A stretch of 64,000 bases of DNA from Thiothrix fructosivorans. GTDB taxonomy: Bacteria > Pseudomonadota > Gammaproteobacteria > Thiotrichales > Thiotrichaceae. Below are positions 46,978 through 56,165 of the stretch, piece after piece. The stretch spans positions 868,001-932,000 of the forward strand of contig NZ_JAFMPM010000008.1 of NCBI RefSeq assembly GCF_017349355.1, written 5' to 3'. The notes below the pieces were generated by a model that made no database searches, was not told the origin of the DNA, and saw only the letters and a program-made list of their open reading frames with translations. The position numbers and the translations under genes were made by a program. Numbering within the stretch: the stretch's first letter is position 1; each line of letters starts with the position of its first letter.

Positions 46978-48060
46978 ATGAGTAGAGTATTCAATTTCAG
47001 CGCAGGCCCTGCGGTATTGCCCGAAGCGGTTTTGGCGCAAGCGCAAGCGGAGATGTTGGACTGGAATGGTTGTGGGATGTCGGTGCTGGAAATGAGCCAC
47101 CGCGAGAAACATTTTGCGTCGATTGCCGCGCAAGCCGAAGCGGATTTACGTGAATTGCTGGATATTCCGAGTCATTACAAAGTGTTGTTTTTGCAAGGCG
47201 GCGCATACAGCCAGTTTTCGATGATTCCAATGAATTTATTGCGCGGCAAAGCCCGCATGGATTACGTCGACACGGGTGACTGGTCATCGAAAGCGATTGA
47301 TGAAGCACGACGTTATGGCGATGTGAATGTGGTTGCGTCGAGCAGTGCGGGCAATTACACCAGCATTCCTGATCAGGCGAGCTGGCAATGTGACCCGAAT
47401 GCGGCGTATTTGCACTACACGCCGAATGAAACCATTCGCGGTGTTGAGTTTGGTTTTGTGCCGGATGCAGGCGATGTGCCGTTAGTGGCAGATTTCTCGT
47501 CCACGATTTTGTCGCGTCCGATTGATGTGAGTCGGTTTGGCTTGATCTACGCGGGGGCGCAAAAGAACATTGGCCCCGCCGGGTTAACCATCGTGATTGT
47601 GCGTGAGGATTTGCTGGGGCAAACCGTGCCGTGTACGCCGGTCATGTTTGATTACAAAGTGCAGGCGGATAACGGTTCGATGTACAACACGCCGCCCACT
47701 TACGCATGGTATTTGGCAGGTTTGGTGTTTAAGTGGTTGAAAGCGCAAGGTGGCTTGTCAGCAATGGCAGCGATTAACGAGCGCAAAGCCAGCAAGTTAT
47801 ACACAGCCATCGACGGTTCAGATTTTTATCACTGCCCCGTTGACCTGATGTGCCGTTCATGGATGAATATACCGTTTACGCTGGCAAAGCCCGCCTTGGA
47901 TAAGGCATTTGCTGCCGAAGCCGAACAAGCTGGATTGGTTTCCTTAAAAGGACACCGTTCTGTCGGTGGGATGCGTGCCAGTCTTTACAACGCCATGCCG
48001 GAAGCCGGTGTGGATGCTTTGATTCATTTCATGCAGGACTTCGCCCAACGCAATGGCTGA
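46978..48060 (+). CDS. serC: Phosphoserine aminotransferase
   Basis: A PLP enzyme converting 3-phosphohydroxypyruvate to phosphoserine; it also acts in PLP synthesis. The 360-residue protein starts MSRVFNFSAGPAVLPEAVL. It has LQGGAYSQFSMIPMNL, the Schiff-base Lys in YAGAQKNIGPAG (near residue 196) and GMRASLYNAMPE. It is 3 bases after gyrA and overlaps pheA by 8 bases. Confidence 0.96.
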   Translation: MSRVFNFSAGPAVLPEAVLAQAQAEMLDWNGCGMSVLEMSHREKHFASIAAQAEADLRELLDIPSHYKVLFLQGGAYSQFSMIPMNLLRGKARMDYVDTGDWSSKAIDEARRYGDVNVVASSSAGNYTSIPDQASWQCDPNAAYLHYTPNETIRGVEFGFVPDAGDVPLVADFSSTILSRPIDVSRFGLIYAGAQKNIGPAGLTIVIVREDLLGQTVPCTPVMFDYKVQADNGSMYNTPPTYAWYLAGLVFKWLKAQGGLSAMAAINERKASKLYTAIDGSDFYHCPVDLMCRSWMNIPFTLAKPALDKAFAAEAEQAGLVSLKGHRSVGGMRASLYNAMPEAGVDALIHFMQDFAQRNG

Positions 48061-49138
48061 TACATTCGATTTGCAAGCAATCCGCGTGCGCATTGATGCG
48101 CTGGATACCCAAATTCTTGCGTTGCTGAACGAACGCGCTAGCTGTGCAGAACAAGTGGCGCACGCGAAGTTGGCGGAAGACCCGAACGCGACGTTTTACC
48201 GCCCCGAACGCGAGGCGCAAATCCTCACGCGAATGCAGTCGCTGAATACGGGACCCTTGCGCGATGAACAGGTGACGCACTTGTTCCGCGAAGTGATTGC
48301 CTCGTGTTTGGCGCTGGAAGAATCCATGCGCATTGCGTATTTGGGGCCAGCGGGTACGTTTACGCAAGAAGCGACCTTCAAGCATTTCGGGATGAATGTC
48401 GGTACATTGCCGGTGGATTCCATTGCGCAAGTGTTCCGCGAAGTCGAAGCGGGCAGGGTGCGCTACGGCGTGGTGCCGATTGAAAATTCTACCGAAGGCG
48501 TGATTACGCACACGCTGGATATGTTTATGCAGTCCAGTTTGCGGATTTGCGGGGAAATATCCTTGCGTATTCACCAAAACTTGATGTGCCGCCATGGGGA
48601 GTGGCAAGGTGTGCAGAAGGTGTATGCACACGCACAATCGTTGGCGCAATGCCGCTATTGGCTGGATAAGCATTTGCCTCATGCCGAGCGCATTCCGGTG
48701 AGCAGCAATGCGGAAGCGGCGCGGTTGGTATCCAATGATGATAGCGCAGCGGCGTTGGGGAGTCGGCAAGCTGCGCCGATTTATGGCTTGCACATTGTGC
48801 AGGACAGCATCGAAGATAATCCGAACAACACCACGCGCTTTTTGGTGATTGGTGATCAAGTGGTCACGCCGAGCGGTAATGACCGCACCTCCTTACTGGT
48901 TTCCACCCGCAATCGCCCCGGTTCGCTGTATCATTTACTGAAACCGTTGGCGGAAAATGGCGTGGATATGACGCGCATCGAATCACGTCCGGCACGCACG
49001 ACTAATTGGGAATACTTTTTCTTTTTGGATGTGCGTGGGCATGAGCAGGATGCGGATATTAGCGGTGCATTAGCGGCGCTGCGTGACGAAGCGGAAGTGG
49101 TGCGCGTCCTAGGATCTTACCCCGTCGCTATCATCTAA
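48053..49138 (+). CDS. pheA: Bifunctional chorismate mutase / prephenate dehydratase
   Basis: The P-protein for phenylalanine synthesis, 361 residues. Order: an AroQ chorismate mutase domain (about 1-90; IRVRIDALDTQILALLNER), a prephenate dehydratase domain (about 95-275; AYLGPAGTFTQEATFKHFG, ENSTEGVITHTLDMF, NNTTRFLVIG with the catalytic Thr) and a C-terminal ACT domain that senses Phe (NRPGSLYHLLKPLAENG and ESRPARTTNWEYFFFLD). It is the last gene of the gyrA unit and converges on proS. Confidence 0.96.
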   Translation: MADTFDLQAIRVRIDALDTQILALLNERASCAEQVAHAKLAEDPNATFYRPEREAQILTRMQSLNTGPLRDEQVTHLFREVIASCLALEESMRIAYLGPAGTFTQEATFKHFGMNVGTLPVDSIAQVFREVEAGRVRYGVVPIENSTEGVITHTLDMFMQSSLRICGEISLRIHQNLMCRHGEWQGVQKVYAHAQSLAQCRYWLDKHLPHAERIPVSSNAEAARLVSNDDSAAALGSRQAAPIYGLHIVQDSIEDNPNNTTRFLVIGDQVVTPSGNDRTSLLVSTRNRPGSLYHLLKPLAENGVDMTRIESRPARTTNWEYFFFLDVRGHEQDADISGALAALRDEAEVVRVLGSYPVAII

Positions 49139-49151
49139 AACGTTTTGGAAA

Positions 49152-49177
49152 TAGGGGCGAAAAATGCTTCGCCCCTA
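49152..49177. terminator. Hairpin between convergent pheA and proS
   Basis: TAGGGGCGAA (49152-49161) and TTCGCCCCTA (49168-49177) form a perfect 10-bp stem with a 6-base loop, between two converging stop codons. It lacks strong T-runs. Confidence 0.7.
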
Positions 49178-49185
49178 CCGACTGC

Positions 49186-50895
49186 TTACAAGCCTTTAAT
49201 AAACGCCAGAATATCCGCAACGGGTACTTTCACTGCATCGCCGCCACTCCGCGCTTTATATTCCAATTCACCCGCTTGCAAACCGCGTTCTGAGATAATG
49301 ACACGGTGGGGAATGCCCAGCAATTCATGGTCAGCAAACATCACGCCGGGGCGCAAGGCACGGTCATCCAGCAACACATCCACGCCTGCTGTTTGCAATT
49401 GCGCGTACAGTTCTTCTGCTTTCGCTGCCACATCCGGGGATTTCTGCATATTCAGTGGCGCAAGCACCACAGTGAACGGTGCAATCGCCGCAGGCCAGCG
49501 AATTCCAAATTCATCGTTATTCTGCTCAATCGCTGAAGCGACCACGCGGGAAACACCGATGCCGTAGCAACCCATGGTCATCACCTGTGCCTTACCGTTT
49601 TCATCCAACACGGTGGCGTTAAGTTTCGATGAATACGTTTTGCCCAATTGGAAGATATGACCGACTTCGATACCGCGCACGATGGAGAGTGTGCCGCAAC
49701 CGTCGGGACTAGGGTCACCTTCGAGGACGTTGCGCAGATCGGCAACTTGCGCTAGGGCAACGTCGCGTTCCCAGTTGATGCCAAAAAGGTGCTTGCCGTC
49801 AACATTCGCGCCTGCACCGAAGTCGGACATATTCGCTACGGTACGGTCAGCCACTACCGGAATGGTCAAACCGACAGGGCCTAATGAGCCAGGGCCTGCA
49901 CCGATCAAGGCGCGAATCTCATCTTCACGCGCAAACTGCAACGGTACGGCAATACCCGGAATTTTTTCCGCTTTAATTTCGTTGAGGGTATGGTCGCCAC
50001 GTATCAGCAAAGCAATGAACGCGTGCTCTGACTCTTCCGCCGCCGCGACGATCAGGGTTTTCACCGTTTTCTCAATCGGCAAGCCGAATTGTGCTACCAA
50101 CTCTTCGATGGTTTTGGCGTTGGGTGTGTCGACTTCGCGCATTGCTTCAGTTGGTGCAGCGCGTTCGGCAATCAAGCACACCGCTTCCGCTAGCTCGATA
50201 TTGGCGGCGTAGTTGCTGCCACTGGCGAAAGCAATCGCGTCTTCACCGGAATCTGCTAACACGTGGAATTCGTGAGAGGCATTGCCACCAATCGAGCCGG
50301 TATCGGCTTGCACGGGGCGGAAATTCAGCCCCAACCGTTGGAAGATACGTGAGTAAGCCGCATACATCGCGTCATAGGTTTCTTGCAGCGATTCTTGGGT
50401 GAGGTGGAAGGAATACGCATCCTTCATCAAGAATTCACGCGCTCGCATCACACCGAAACGGGGGCGCACTTCGTCACGGAATTTGGTTTGAATTTGGTAG
50501 AAGTTGATCGGCAACTGTTTGTAGCTGCTCAATTCTTTGCGAGCGTAATCGGTAATGATTTCTTCGTGCGTGGGGCCATAGCAGAAGTCACGGCTGTGAC
50601 GGTCACGAATGCGTAGCAATTCCGCCCCGTATTTTTCCCAACGACCCGATTCTTGCCAGAGTTCAGCAGGTTGGATGGAGGGCATGAGTACTTCAAGCGC
50701 ACCTGCGTTGTTCATTTCTTCACGCACGATGGCTTCGACTTTGCGCAACACGCGCAAGCCATACGGCATCCACGTATACAAACCGGAGGCGAGGCGGCGA
50801 ATCATACCGGCGCGTAACATTAATTGGTGGCTGATGACTTCGGCATCGGCGGGCGTTTCGCGCAGGGTGGTGAGAGGGAATCGGGAAACTCGCAT
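49186..50895 (-). CDS. proS: Prolyl-tRNA synthetase, bacterial type
   Basis: Charges tRNA-Pro. From ATG 50895 the protein has 569 residues, close to E. coli's 572. It begins [19 protein letters not shown], has the class II motif 2 and 3 regions ([25 protein letters not shown] split across the loop; [17 protein letters not shown]), and a YbaK-like editing insertion in the middle (about 225-380). An upstream in-frame extension to 51063 is not homologous. The leader has a weak ribosome site. Confidence 0.95.
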   Translation of the reverse strand: MRVSRFPLTTLRETPADAEVISHQLMLRAGMIRRLASGLYTWMPYGLRVLRKVEAIVREEMNNAGALEVLMPSIQPAELWQESGRWEKYGAELLRIRDRHSRDFCYGPTHEEIITDYARKELSSYKQLPINFYQIQTKFRDEVRPRFGVMRAREFLMKDAYSFHLTQESLQETYDAMYAAYSRIFQRLGLNFRPVQADTGSIGGNASHEFHVLADSGEDAIAFASGSNYAANIELAEAVCLIAERAAPTEAMREVDTPNAKTIEELVAQFGLPIEKTVKTLIVAAAEESEHAFIALLIRGDHTLNEIKAEKIPGIAVPLQFAREDEIRALIGAGPGSLGPVGLTIPVVADRTVANMSDFGAGANVDGKHLFGINWERDVALAQVADLRNVLEGDPSPDGCGTLSIVRGIEVGHIFQLGKTYSSKLNATVLDENGKAQVMTMGCYGIGVSRVVASAIEQNNDEFGIRWPAAIAPFTVVLAPLNMQKSPDVAAKAEELYAQLQTAGVDVLLDDRALRPGVMFADHELLGIPHRVIISERGLQAGELEYKARSGGDAVKVPVADILAFIKGL

Positions 50896-51081
50896 GGTGT
50901 TGTCTTCTATCCGGTATGGGAAACGACCAATTATAGATTTCATGGCGCATTTGCGAAACCCCTGCGTGTTGATTGCGGGTTTTTCTATTGATTTAAGGAT
51001 TGTAAGGATTTTGCATTGATATTTATCAAGAAAAACCAGTTTTTCCGCCATCTTTATAAGCAAGTTATTATATGCTTATGG

Positions 51082-51101
51082 TATAACATATTGAATTTAA
51101 A
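51082..51101 (+). promoter_or_regulatory. Candidate promoter and motif upstream of sqr copy 1
   Basis: TGG-TATAAC (TATAAC 51082-51087) looks like an extended -10. It is followed at 51089-51101 by TATTGAATTTAAA. A closely similar TATTGAATTCTAAA lies just after a -10-like box upstream of sqr copy 2, suggesting a shared operator. Confidence 0.45.
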
Positions 51102-51187
51102 GGGATATATGTCTTGATATTTTTACTCGGGTATGTTTTCATCGGTGTTACAAACACAAATTGATGTAATCGGTAGGAGTCTTTTTT

Positions 51188-52459
51188 ATGGCACATATTG
51201 TTGTTCTTGGTGCTGGTACAGGCGGGATGCCTGCTGCGTATGAATTGCGCGAAATTTTGGGTAAGGGACATGAAGTCACGGTAATTAATGAACGTGATTA
51301 TTTTCAGTTTATTCCGTCCAACCCGTGGATTGCAGTGGGTTGGCGTACCCGTGATGACATCACCTTTCCGATTGAAAAGTACCTGAGTCGCAAAAACATC
51401 AAGTTCATCGCCAGCCGCTGCAACAAAATTGATGCAGATGGCAGCAAGCTGCATTTGGATAATGGCGAAGTGGTCAGTTACGACTACCTGATTATTGCGA
51501 CCGGTCCCAAATTATTCTTTGATGAAGTGGAAGGTGCGGGGCCACACGGCGGTCATACTCAATCGGTGTGTGATGTGAATCATGCTGTTGCGGCGTATGA
51601 GGAATACCAAAAGTTGTTGGAAAAAGGCAGTGGCCATATCGTTGTCGGTGCAATGCCAGCGGCAAGTTGCTTTGGCCCTGCTTACGAATTCGCGTTCATC
51701 CTTGATGCCGATATGCGTAAACGTAAAATTCGTCACAAATTCAAGATGACTTATGTCTCGTCTGAACCGTATGTGGGGCATTTAGGTTTAGGCGGAGTAG
51801 GTGACTCTAAAGGGATGCTCGAATCCGAATTGCGTAACCACCACATCAGTTGGTTAGTGAATGCTAAAACCCATAAAGTCGAAGCAGGCAAAATGCACGT
51901 CACTGAAATGACTGCGAAAGGTGACGTGGAAAAAGAACACGTCATTGATTTCGACTTCGCGATGATGTTGCCTGCGTTCAAAGGCGTGGATGCCGTTGCT
52001 GCGGTTGAAGGTTTGTGCAATCCGCGTGGTTTTGTCATTGTTGATGAATTGCACCGTAGTCCGAAATACAAAAATATTTATTCCGCAGGCGTATGTATCG
52101 CCATTCCACCACTCGAAGCAACGCCCGTTGCGACAGGTATGCCTAAAACTGGCTACATGATCGAATCAATGGTGACCTCCGCTGTTCACAATATTGCTGA
52201 TGAAATTGCAGGTAAAGAACCACATACCACTGGTACGTGGAGCACGATCTGTTTGGCGGACTTTGGTGATAGCGGTGCTGCTTTCGTTGCCATTCCACAA
52301 ATCCCGCCGCGTAATATGGTGTGGGCGAAGAAAGGTAAGTGGGTGCACCTTGCTAAGATTGCCTTTGAAAAATACTTCATCCGCAAAATGAAGAAAGGCA
52401 GTTCCGAGCCATTTTATGAAAAATCCATCATGAAAATGTTGGGTATTACCCGTATTTAA
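51188..52459 (+). CDS. sqr: Sulfide:quinone oxidoreductase, type I (copy 1)
   Basis: A peripheral membrane flavoprotein that oxidises sulfide and reduces quinone. The 423-residue sequence closely resembles the Acidithiobacillus ferrooxidans enzyme. It has the FAD motif [15 protein letters not shown] (residues 6-20), Cys128 (QSVCDV), Cys161 (AASCFGP) and Cys355 (STICLADF), matching that enzyme's three functional cysteines. The C-terminal helices ([18 protein letters not shown]) would dip into the membrane. AGGAG precedes the ATG. It is a single gene, followed by a PsiE-like protein and cydABX. A paralog lies at 58504. Confidence 0.93.
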   Translation: MAHIVVLGAGTGGMPAAYELREILGKGHEVTVINERDYFQFIPSNPWIAVGWRTRDDITFPIEKYLSRKNIKFIASRCNKIDADGSKLHLDNGEVVSYDYLIIATGPKLFFDEVEGAGPHGGHTQSVCDVNHAVAAYEEYQKLLEKGSGHIVVGAMPAASCFGPAYEFAFILDADMRKRKIRHKFKMTYVSSEPYVGHLGLGGVGDSKGMLESELRNHHISWLVNAKTHKVEAGKMHVTEMTAKGDVEKEHVIDFDFAMMLPAFKGVDAVAAVEGLCNPRGFVIVDELHRSPKYKNIYSAGVCIAIPPLEATPVATGMPKTGYMIESMVTSAVHNIADEIAGKEPHTTGTWSTICLADFGDSGAAFVAIPQIPPRNMVWAKKGKWVHLAKIAFEKYFIRKMKKGSSEPFYEKSIMKMLGITRI

Positions 52460-52476
52460 TGATTCCGTTTGTTTTA

Positions 52477-52497
52477 CCCTGTATTCCTAACACAGGG
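52477..52497 (+). terminator. Weak hairpin after sqr copy 1
   Basis: CCCTGT (52477-52482) pairs with ACAGGG (52492-52497), 18 bases after the sqr stop. The stem is short and there is no proper T-run. Confidence 0.4.
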
Positions 52498-52504
52498 ATT
52501 TGTC

Positions 52505-52558
52505 GACTCCGTATGGAAGTTATTCAATCATTAGCGTGTTTGTCTTTCATATGGAGTC
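52505..52558. repeat. Long-arm inverted repeat upstream of the PsiE-like gene
   Basis: GACTCCGTATG (52505-52515) is inverted as CATATGGAGTC (52548-52558), 10 of 11 positions matching, with a 32-base loop. It sits between sqr and the PsiE-like gene. It could be a regulatory structure or the ends of a small decayed element. Confidence 0.6.
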
Positions 52559-52603
52559 ACATTTTTACAGCGTTTGATTTTTGCTACCTCTAGAGGTATA
52601 GCG

Positions 52604-53032
52604 ATGCTAAAAGGAAAACAAATTGCTGCCATCATAGAGCAGATTGGGAATTTTGCGGTTGAAGCCTTCCATGTGTTGGGCTTATTTGTTATCGGTGGCA
52701 CTATTGTATGGACATCCGTGCATTCTTATATCTATGACATAATGCCTAAGCCGTATGCGACTTTGGATGATATTTTATTGTTATTCATCTATTTGGAACT
52801 TGGCGCAATGGTTGGTATCTTTTTTCGTACACATCGATTGCCAGTTATTTTTCTCCTGTTTATTTCTATGACGGCATTGACCCGTTATCTTGCGATCGAT
52901 CTTAAAGCTTTCGACAATATGAAAATTTTAACGATTGTCGCAGCTATTTTAATTCTCTCATTATCAGCACTTATATTACGCTTTGCTGAAAGTCATTTTG
53001 CTGCATCTGAAGAAGGTTTGCCGAAAGAATAA
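52604..53032 (+). CDS. PsiE-like membrane protein
   Basis: A 142-residue protein with four predicted membrane helices and the PsiE family pattern (DDILLLFIYLELGAMVGIFF, LPVIFLLFISMTALTRYLAID). PsiE of E. coli is induced by phosphate starvation; its activity is unknown. Start chosen at ATG 52604, with AGAGG about 8 bases ahead; the upstream extension is AT-rich leader. It lies between sqr and cydA, which may imply a respiratory or membrane-stress context. Confidence 0.75.
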   Translation: MLKGKQIAAIIEQIGNFAVEAFHVLGLFVIGGTIVWTSVHSYIYDIMPKPYATLDDILLLFIYLELGAMVGIFFRTHRLPVIFLLFISMTALTRYLAIDLKAFDNMKILTIVAAILILSLSALILRFAESHFAASEEGLPKE

Positions 53033-53058
53033 AATACAGGTAAACATTCCTTTTTATT

Positions 53059-53098
53059 TTGATGGAAATCAATGTTGCTGCACTGCGGTGAGTAGTAT
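53059..53098 (+). promoter_or_regulatory. FNR-type box and promoter of cydABX
   Basis: TTGAT-GGAA-ATCAA at 53059-53072 is a perfect FNR/ANR consensus. Centred at 53065.5, it would be at -41.5 for a start near 53107. TAGTAT/GTATAT at 53093-53100 provides the -10. This is a class II FNR-activated layout, so the bd oxidase is predicted to rise when oxygen is low. Confidence 0.8.
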
Positions 53099-53202
53099 AT
53101 TTCCGAGTTGCTAGGTAGGATTTCGCTTTTAAAAAAATAACAGGCAGCATTAGGTAGGGTGCTGTTCTGTTGTGTCATCACAGTGCTAGGAGGTAGCGTC
53201 CC

Positions 53203-54804
53203 ATGATTTCGGAAGAAGTCGTCGATCTCTCGCGGCTGCAATTTGCAGTCACCGCCCTTTACCATTTCTTGTTTGTACCCCTGACGTTAGGCATGACGTT
53301 CATGCTGGCGATTATGGAGTCGGTCTATGTCATGACTGGCAAACAAATCTATAAAGATATGGTGAAATTCTGGGGCAAGTTGTTCGGTATTAACTTTGCT
53401 CTTGGTGTGACAACGGGTTTGACCATGGAGTTTCAGTTCGGCACGAACTGGGCTTATTATTCACATTACGTTGGTGACGTGTTCGGCGCACCGCTGGCTA
53501 TTGAAGGTTTGATGGCCTTCTTCCTCGAATCGACGTTCGTCGGCTTGTTCTTCTTCGGTTGGGATCGCTTGAGCAAAGTGCAACATTTGTCCGTCACTTG
53601 GCTGATGGCGATTGGTACCAATTTTTCCGCGCTGTGGATTTTGATTGCGAATGGCTGGATGCAAAACCCGATCGGGGCGGAATTCAGCTACGAAACTATG
53701 CGCATGGAAATGGTGGATTTTGCCGCTGTCTTGCTGAATCCAGTGGCACAGGTGAAGTTCATTCACACCGTGGCGGCGGGTTATGTGACGGGCGCAATGT
53801 TCGTGCTGTCGATCAGTGCGTGGTACATTCTCAAAGGGCGTGATCTTGGGTTTGCCAAGCGTTCGTTTGCAGTAGCCGCAGGCTTCGGCATGGCCTCCAT
53901 CCTTTCCGTTATCTTGCTGGGTGACGAAAGTGGTTACGAAGCGGGCGAAGTGCAGAAAATGAAGCTGGCGGCGATTGAGGCAGAATGGCACACCGAACCT
54001 GCTCCGGCTGGTTTTAATGTGATTGCTTGGCCTGATCAGGAAAAGGGTGAAAACAGTTTCTCTATCAAGATTCCTTACGCGCTCGGTTTAATTGCGACCC
54101 GTTCCCTGACAGGGGAAGTGATGGGGATCAATAACCTAGTCGAAAACAATGTTCAGCGGGTACGTAATGGCATGACCGCTTACGGTTTGTTGTTGAAACT
54201 GCGCTCAGGTACGGCGACTGATGCCGAGAAAGCAACGTTTGCTGAACTCCGCACAGATTTGGGTTACGGCTTATTGCTGAAGCGTTATACGCAGAATGTG
54301 ACCGATGCGAGCGAAGCGCAAATCCAGCAAGCCGCTAAAGATACAGTGCCGAACGTTGCATCGCTGTTCTGGACATTCCGTGTAATGGTGGCAGCGGGTG
54401 CTGCTATGTTGCTCATTTTTGCCTTGTCGTTCTTCTACACCGCGAAAAAGACTGCGTATGAGAAGCGTTGGTTGATGCGCTTGGCGGTCTTGGGTTTGCC
54501 GTTGCCGTGGATTGCGATTGAGTGCGGTTGGTTTGTGGCGGAAACCGGGCGTCAACCGTGGGCAATTGGTGAAATATTACCGACCTTCATGGGGACTTCG
54601 ACGCTGACCGAGTGGGATTTGATCGGGTCAATTGCTGGGTTTGTGTTCTTCTACACCGTCTTGTTGGTGGTGGAAATGTACTTGATGATCAAGTTTGCAA
54701 GGCAAGGGCCTAGCAGTTTGCACACCGGACGCTATCACTTTGAGAAGCACGGTGGCGGTCATGCTGGCGCGGTTTACGCTGACAAAATGAACGATCAGGT
54801 CTAA
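53203..54804 (+). CDS. cydA: Cytochrome bd ubiquinol oxidase subunit I
   Basis: The heme-bearing subunit (b558, b595, d) of a high-affinity, sulfide-resistant quinol oxidase. The 533-residue protein has the N-terminal heme ligand His21 in [20 protein letters not shown], the conserved [13 protein letters not shown] region, and a long Q-loop (about residues 245-385), as in the E. coli type. AGGAGG lies ahead of the ATG. cydB follows 10 bases later and cydX completes the complex. Confidence 0.96.
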   Translation: MISEEVVDLSRLQFAVTALYHFLFVPLTLGMTFMLAIMESVYVMTGKQIYKDMVKFWGKLFGINFALGVTTGLTMEFQFGTNWAYYSHYVGDVFGAPLAIEGLMAFFLESTFVGLFFFGWDRLSKVQHLSVTWLMAIGTNFSALWILIANGWMQNPIGAEFSYETMRMEMVDFAAVLLNPVAQVKFIHTVAAGYVTGAMFVLSISAWYILKGRDLGFAKRSFAVAAGFGMASILSVILLGDESGYEAGEVQKMKLAAIEAEWHTEPAPAGFNVIAWPDQEKGENSFSIKIPYALGLIATRSLTGEVMGINNLVENNVQRVRNGMTAYGLLLKLRSGTATDAEKATFAELRTDLGYGLLLKRYTQNVTDASEAQIQQAAKDTVPNVASLFWTFRVMVAAGAAMLLIFALSFFYTAKKTAYEKRWLMRLAVLGLPLPWIAIECGWFVAETGRQPWAIGEILPTFMGTSTLTEWDLIGSIAGFVFFYTVLLVVEMYLMIKFARQGPSSLHTGRYHFEKHGGGHAGAVYADKMNDQV

Positions 54805-54814
54805 GGAGCAAACC

Positions 54815-55957
54815 ATGATTTTTGATTACGAAACGTTTAAGTTGATCTGGTGGGCATTGGTCGGCGTGCTGTTTATTGGCTTTGCTTTGACCGATGGCTT
54901 CGATATGGGCGTGGGCGCGTTATTGCGCTATGTCGGCAGAAATGACGAGGAGCGCCGCGTGGCGATTAATGCGATTGCACCGCATTGGGATGGCAATCAG
55001 GTGTGGTTGATTCTGGCGGCAGGGGCGATTTTTGCGGCTTGGCCGATTACCTTTGGTGCGTCGTTTTCGACATTCTATTGGGCGTTGGTGTTGACCTTGT
55101 TCTCGCTGTTTTTCCGTCCGGTAGGGTTTGATTACCGTTCCAAGATTGCGGATATGCGCTGGCGGAATACGTGGGATTGGGGCTTGGTCATTGCGGGGGT
55201 TGTGCCGCCTTTGGTCATCGGCGTGGCGTTTGGCAATTTGTTGCTGGGCGTGCCGTTTGCGTTTGATGAGTTCCTGCGGATTTCGACCTATGGCTCATTC
55301 TTTAAGCTGTTCCATCCGTTTGCGGTGTTGGTGGGCTTGGTGAGTTTGCTGATGTTTACCATGCAGGGTGCGACCTATTTGATGCTGCGTACCGATGAAG
55401 CGGTGTATGCGCGTTCACGCAAAGCAGCGCAATGGACGGCGGCTGGGGTGATTATCACCTTCGGGCTGGCGGGTATTTGGCTGTGGCTGGGGATTGATGG
55501 GTATGCGATTACGCAGGAACCACCGCATGATTCCTTGCCGAATCCGATTGCGAAAACGGTTGTGCCGATGGTGGGCGCGTGGTTGACGAATTACAGCACC
55601 TATCCACTGGCGATTATGGCACCGATTGCGGGTTTCCTTGGCGCATTTGGTGTGTTGCTTTTGGCGGGGAAAGATCGTCCGGTATTGAGTTTTCTGAATA
55701 GCTCCTTGTGCTTGATTGGGGTGATTATGACGGCAGGTGTTTCCCTGTTCCCGTTCGTGATGCCTTCCAGCTTGAACCCGAACCACAGTTTGACGATTTG
55801 GGATTCGGCTTCCAGCCATTTGACGCTGGCGATTATGTTCTGGGCAGCGATGATTTTTGTCCCGATTATTCTGTTCTACACCATTTGGTGCTACAAGCAG
55901 ATGTGGGGCAAAATTACCGTTAAATTCATCCGTGAAAACGATCACTCAGTCTATTAA
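54815..55957 (+). CDS. cydB: Cytochrome bd ubiquinol oxidase subunit II
   Basis: The structural partner of CydA, 380 residues with about nine helices. It starts MIFDYETFKLIWWALVGVLF and has the signature GFALTDGFDMGVGALL, IAPHWDGNQVWLILAAGAIF and FRPVGFDYRSK. It is preceded by AAGGAG and followed 12 bases later by cydX. Confidence 0.96.
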   Translation: MIFDYETFKLIWWALVGVLFIGFALTDGFDMGVGALLRYVGRNDEERRVAINAIAPHWDGNQVWLILAAGAIFAAWPITFGASFSTFYWALVLTLFSLFFRPVGFDYRSKIADMRWRNTWDWGLVIAGVVPPLVIGVAFGNLLLGVPFAFDEFLRISTYGSFFKLFHPFAVLVGLVSLLMFTMQGATYLMLRTDEAVYARSRKAAQWTAAGVIITFGLAGIWLWLGIDGYAITQEPPHDSLPNPIAKTVVPMVGAWLTNYSTYPLAIMAPIAGFLGAFGVLLLAGKDRPVLSFLNSSLCLIGVIMTAGVSLFPFVMPSSLNPNHSLTIWDSASSHLTLAIMFWAAMIFVPIILFYTIWCYKQMWGKITVKFIRENDHSVY

Positions 55958-55969
55958 GGAGATTTTACC

Positions 55970-56074
55970 ATGTGGTATTTTGCTTGGTTACTCGGCGTAT
56001 TGCTGGCGTGTTCCTTCGGTATCATCAACGTGATGTGGCTGGAGTTTCATGGTGGGTTGGACGCAGATGATTAA
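55970..56074 (+). CDS. cydX: Cytochrome bd small subunit CydX
   Basis: A 34-residue single-helix protein, MWYFAWLLGVLLACSFG and then IINVMWLEFHGG, with an acidic end. It begins with AAGGAG 8 bases ahead of the ATG and directly follows cydB. The MWYFxWxLGxxLA pattern and position identify CydX, needed for stability and activity of the oxidase. It is short enough to be missed by ordinary gene finding. Confidence 0.93.
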   Translation: MWYFAWLLGVLLACSFGIINVMWLEFHGGLDADD

Positions 56075-56111
56075 TAGACTATTCTAGGGACGTATTCTAT
56101 ACGCCATCGTT

Positions 56112-56142
56112 AAAAGGGGAGTGCTGTATGCGCTCCCTTTTT
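56112..56142 (+). terminator. Terminator of the cydABX operon
   Basis: GGGAGTGC (56117-56124) pairs with GCGCTCCC (56130-56137), allowing one G-U, with an A-run before and a T-run (56138-56142) after. Confidence 0.85.
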
Positions 56143-56165
56143 CGTTACGCTCGAGGATCAATAAC

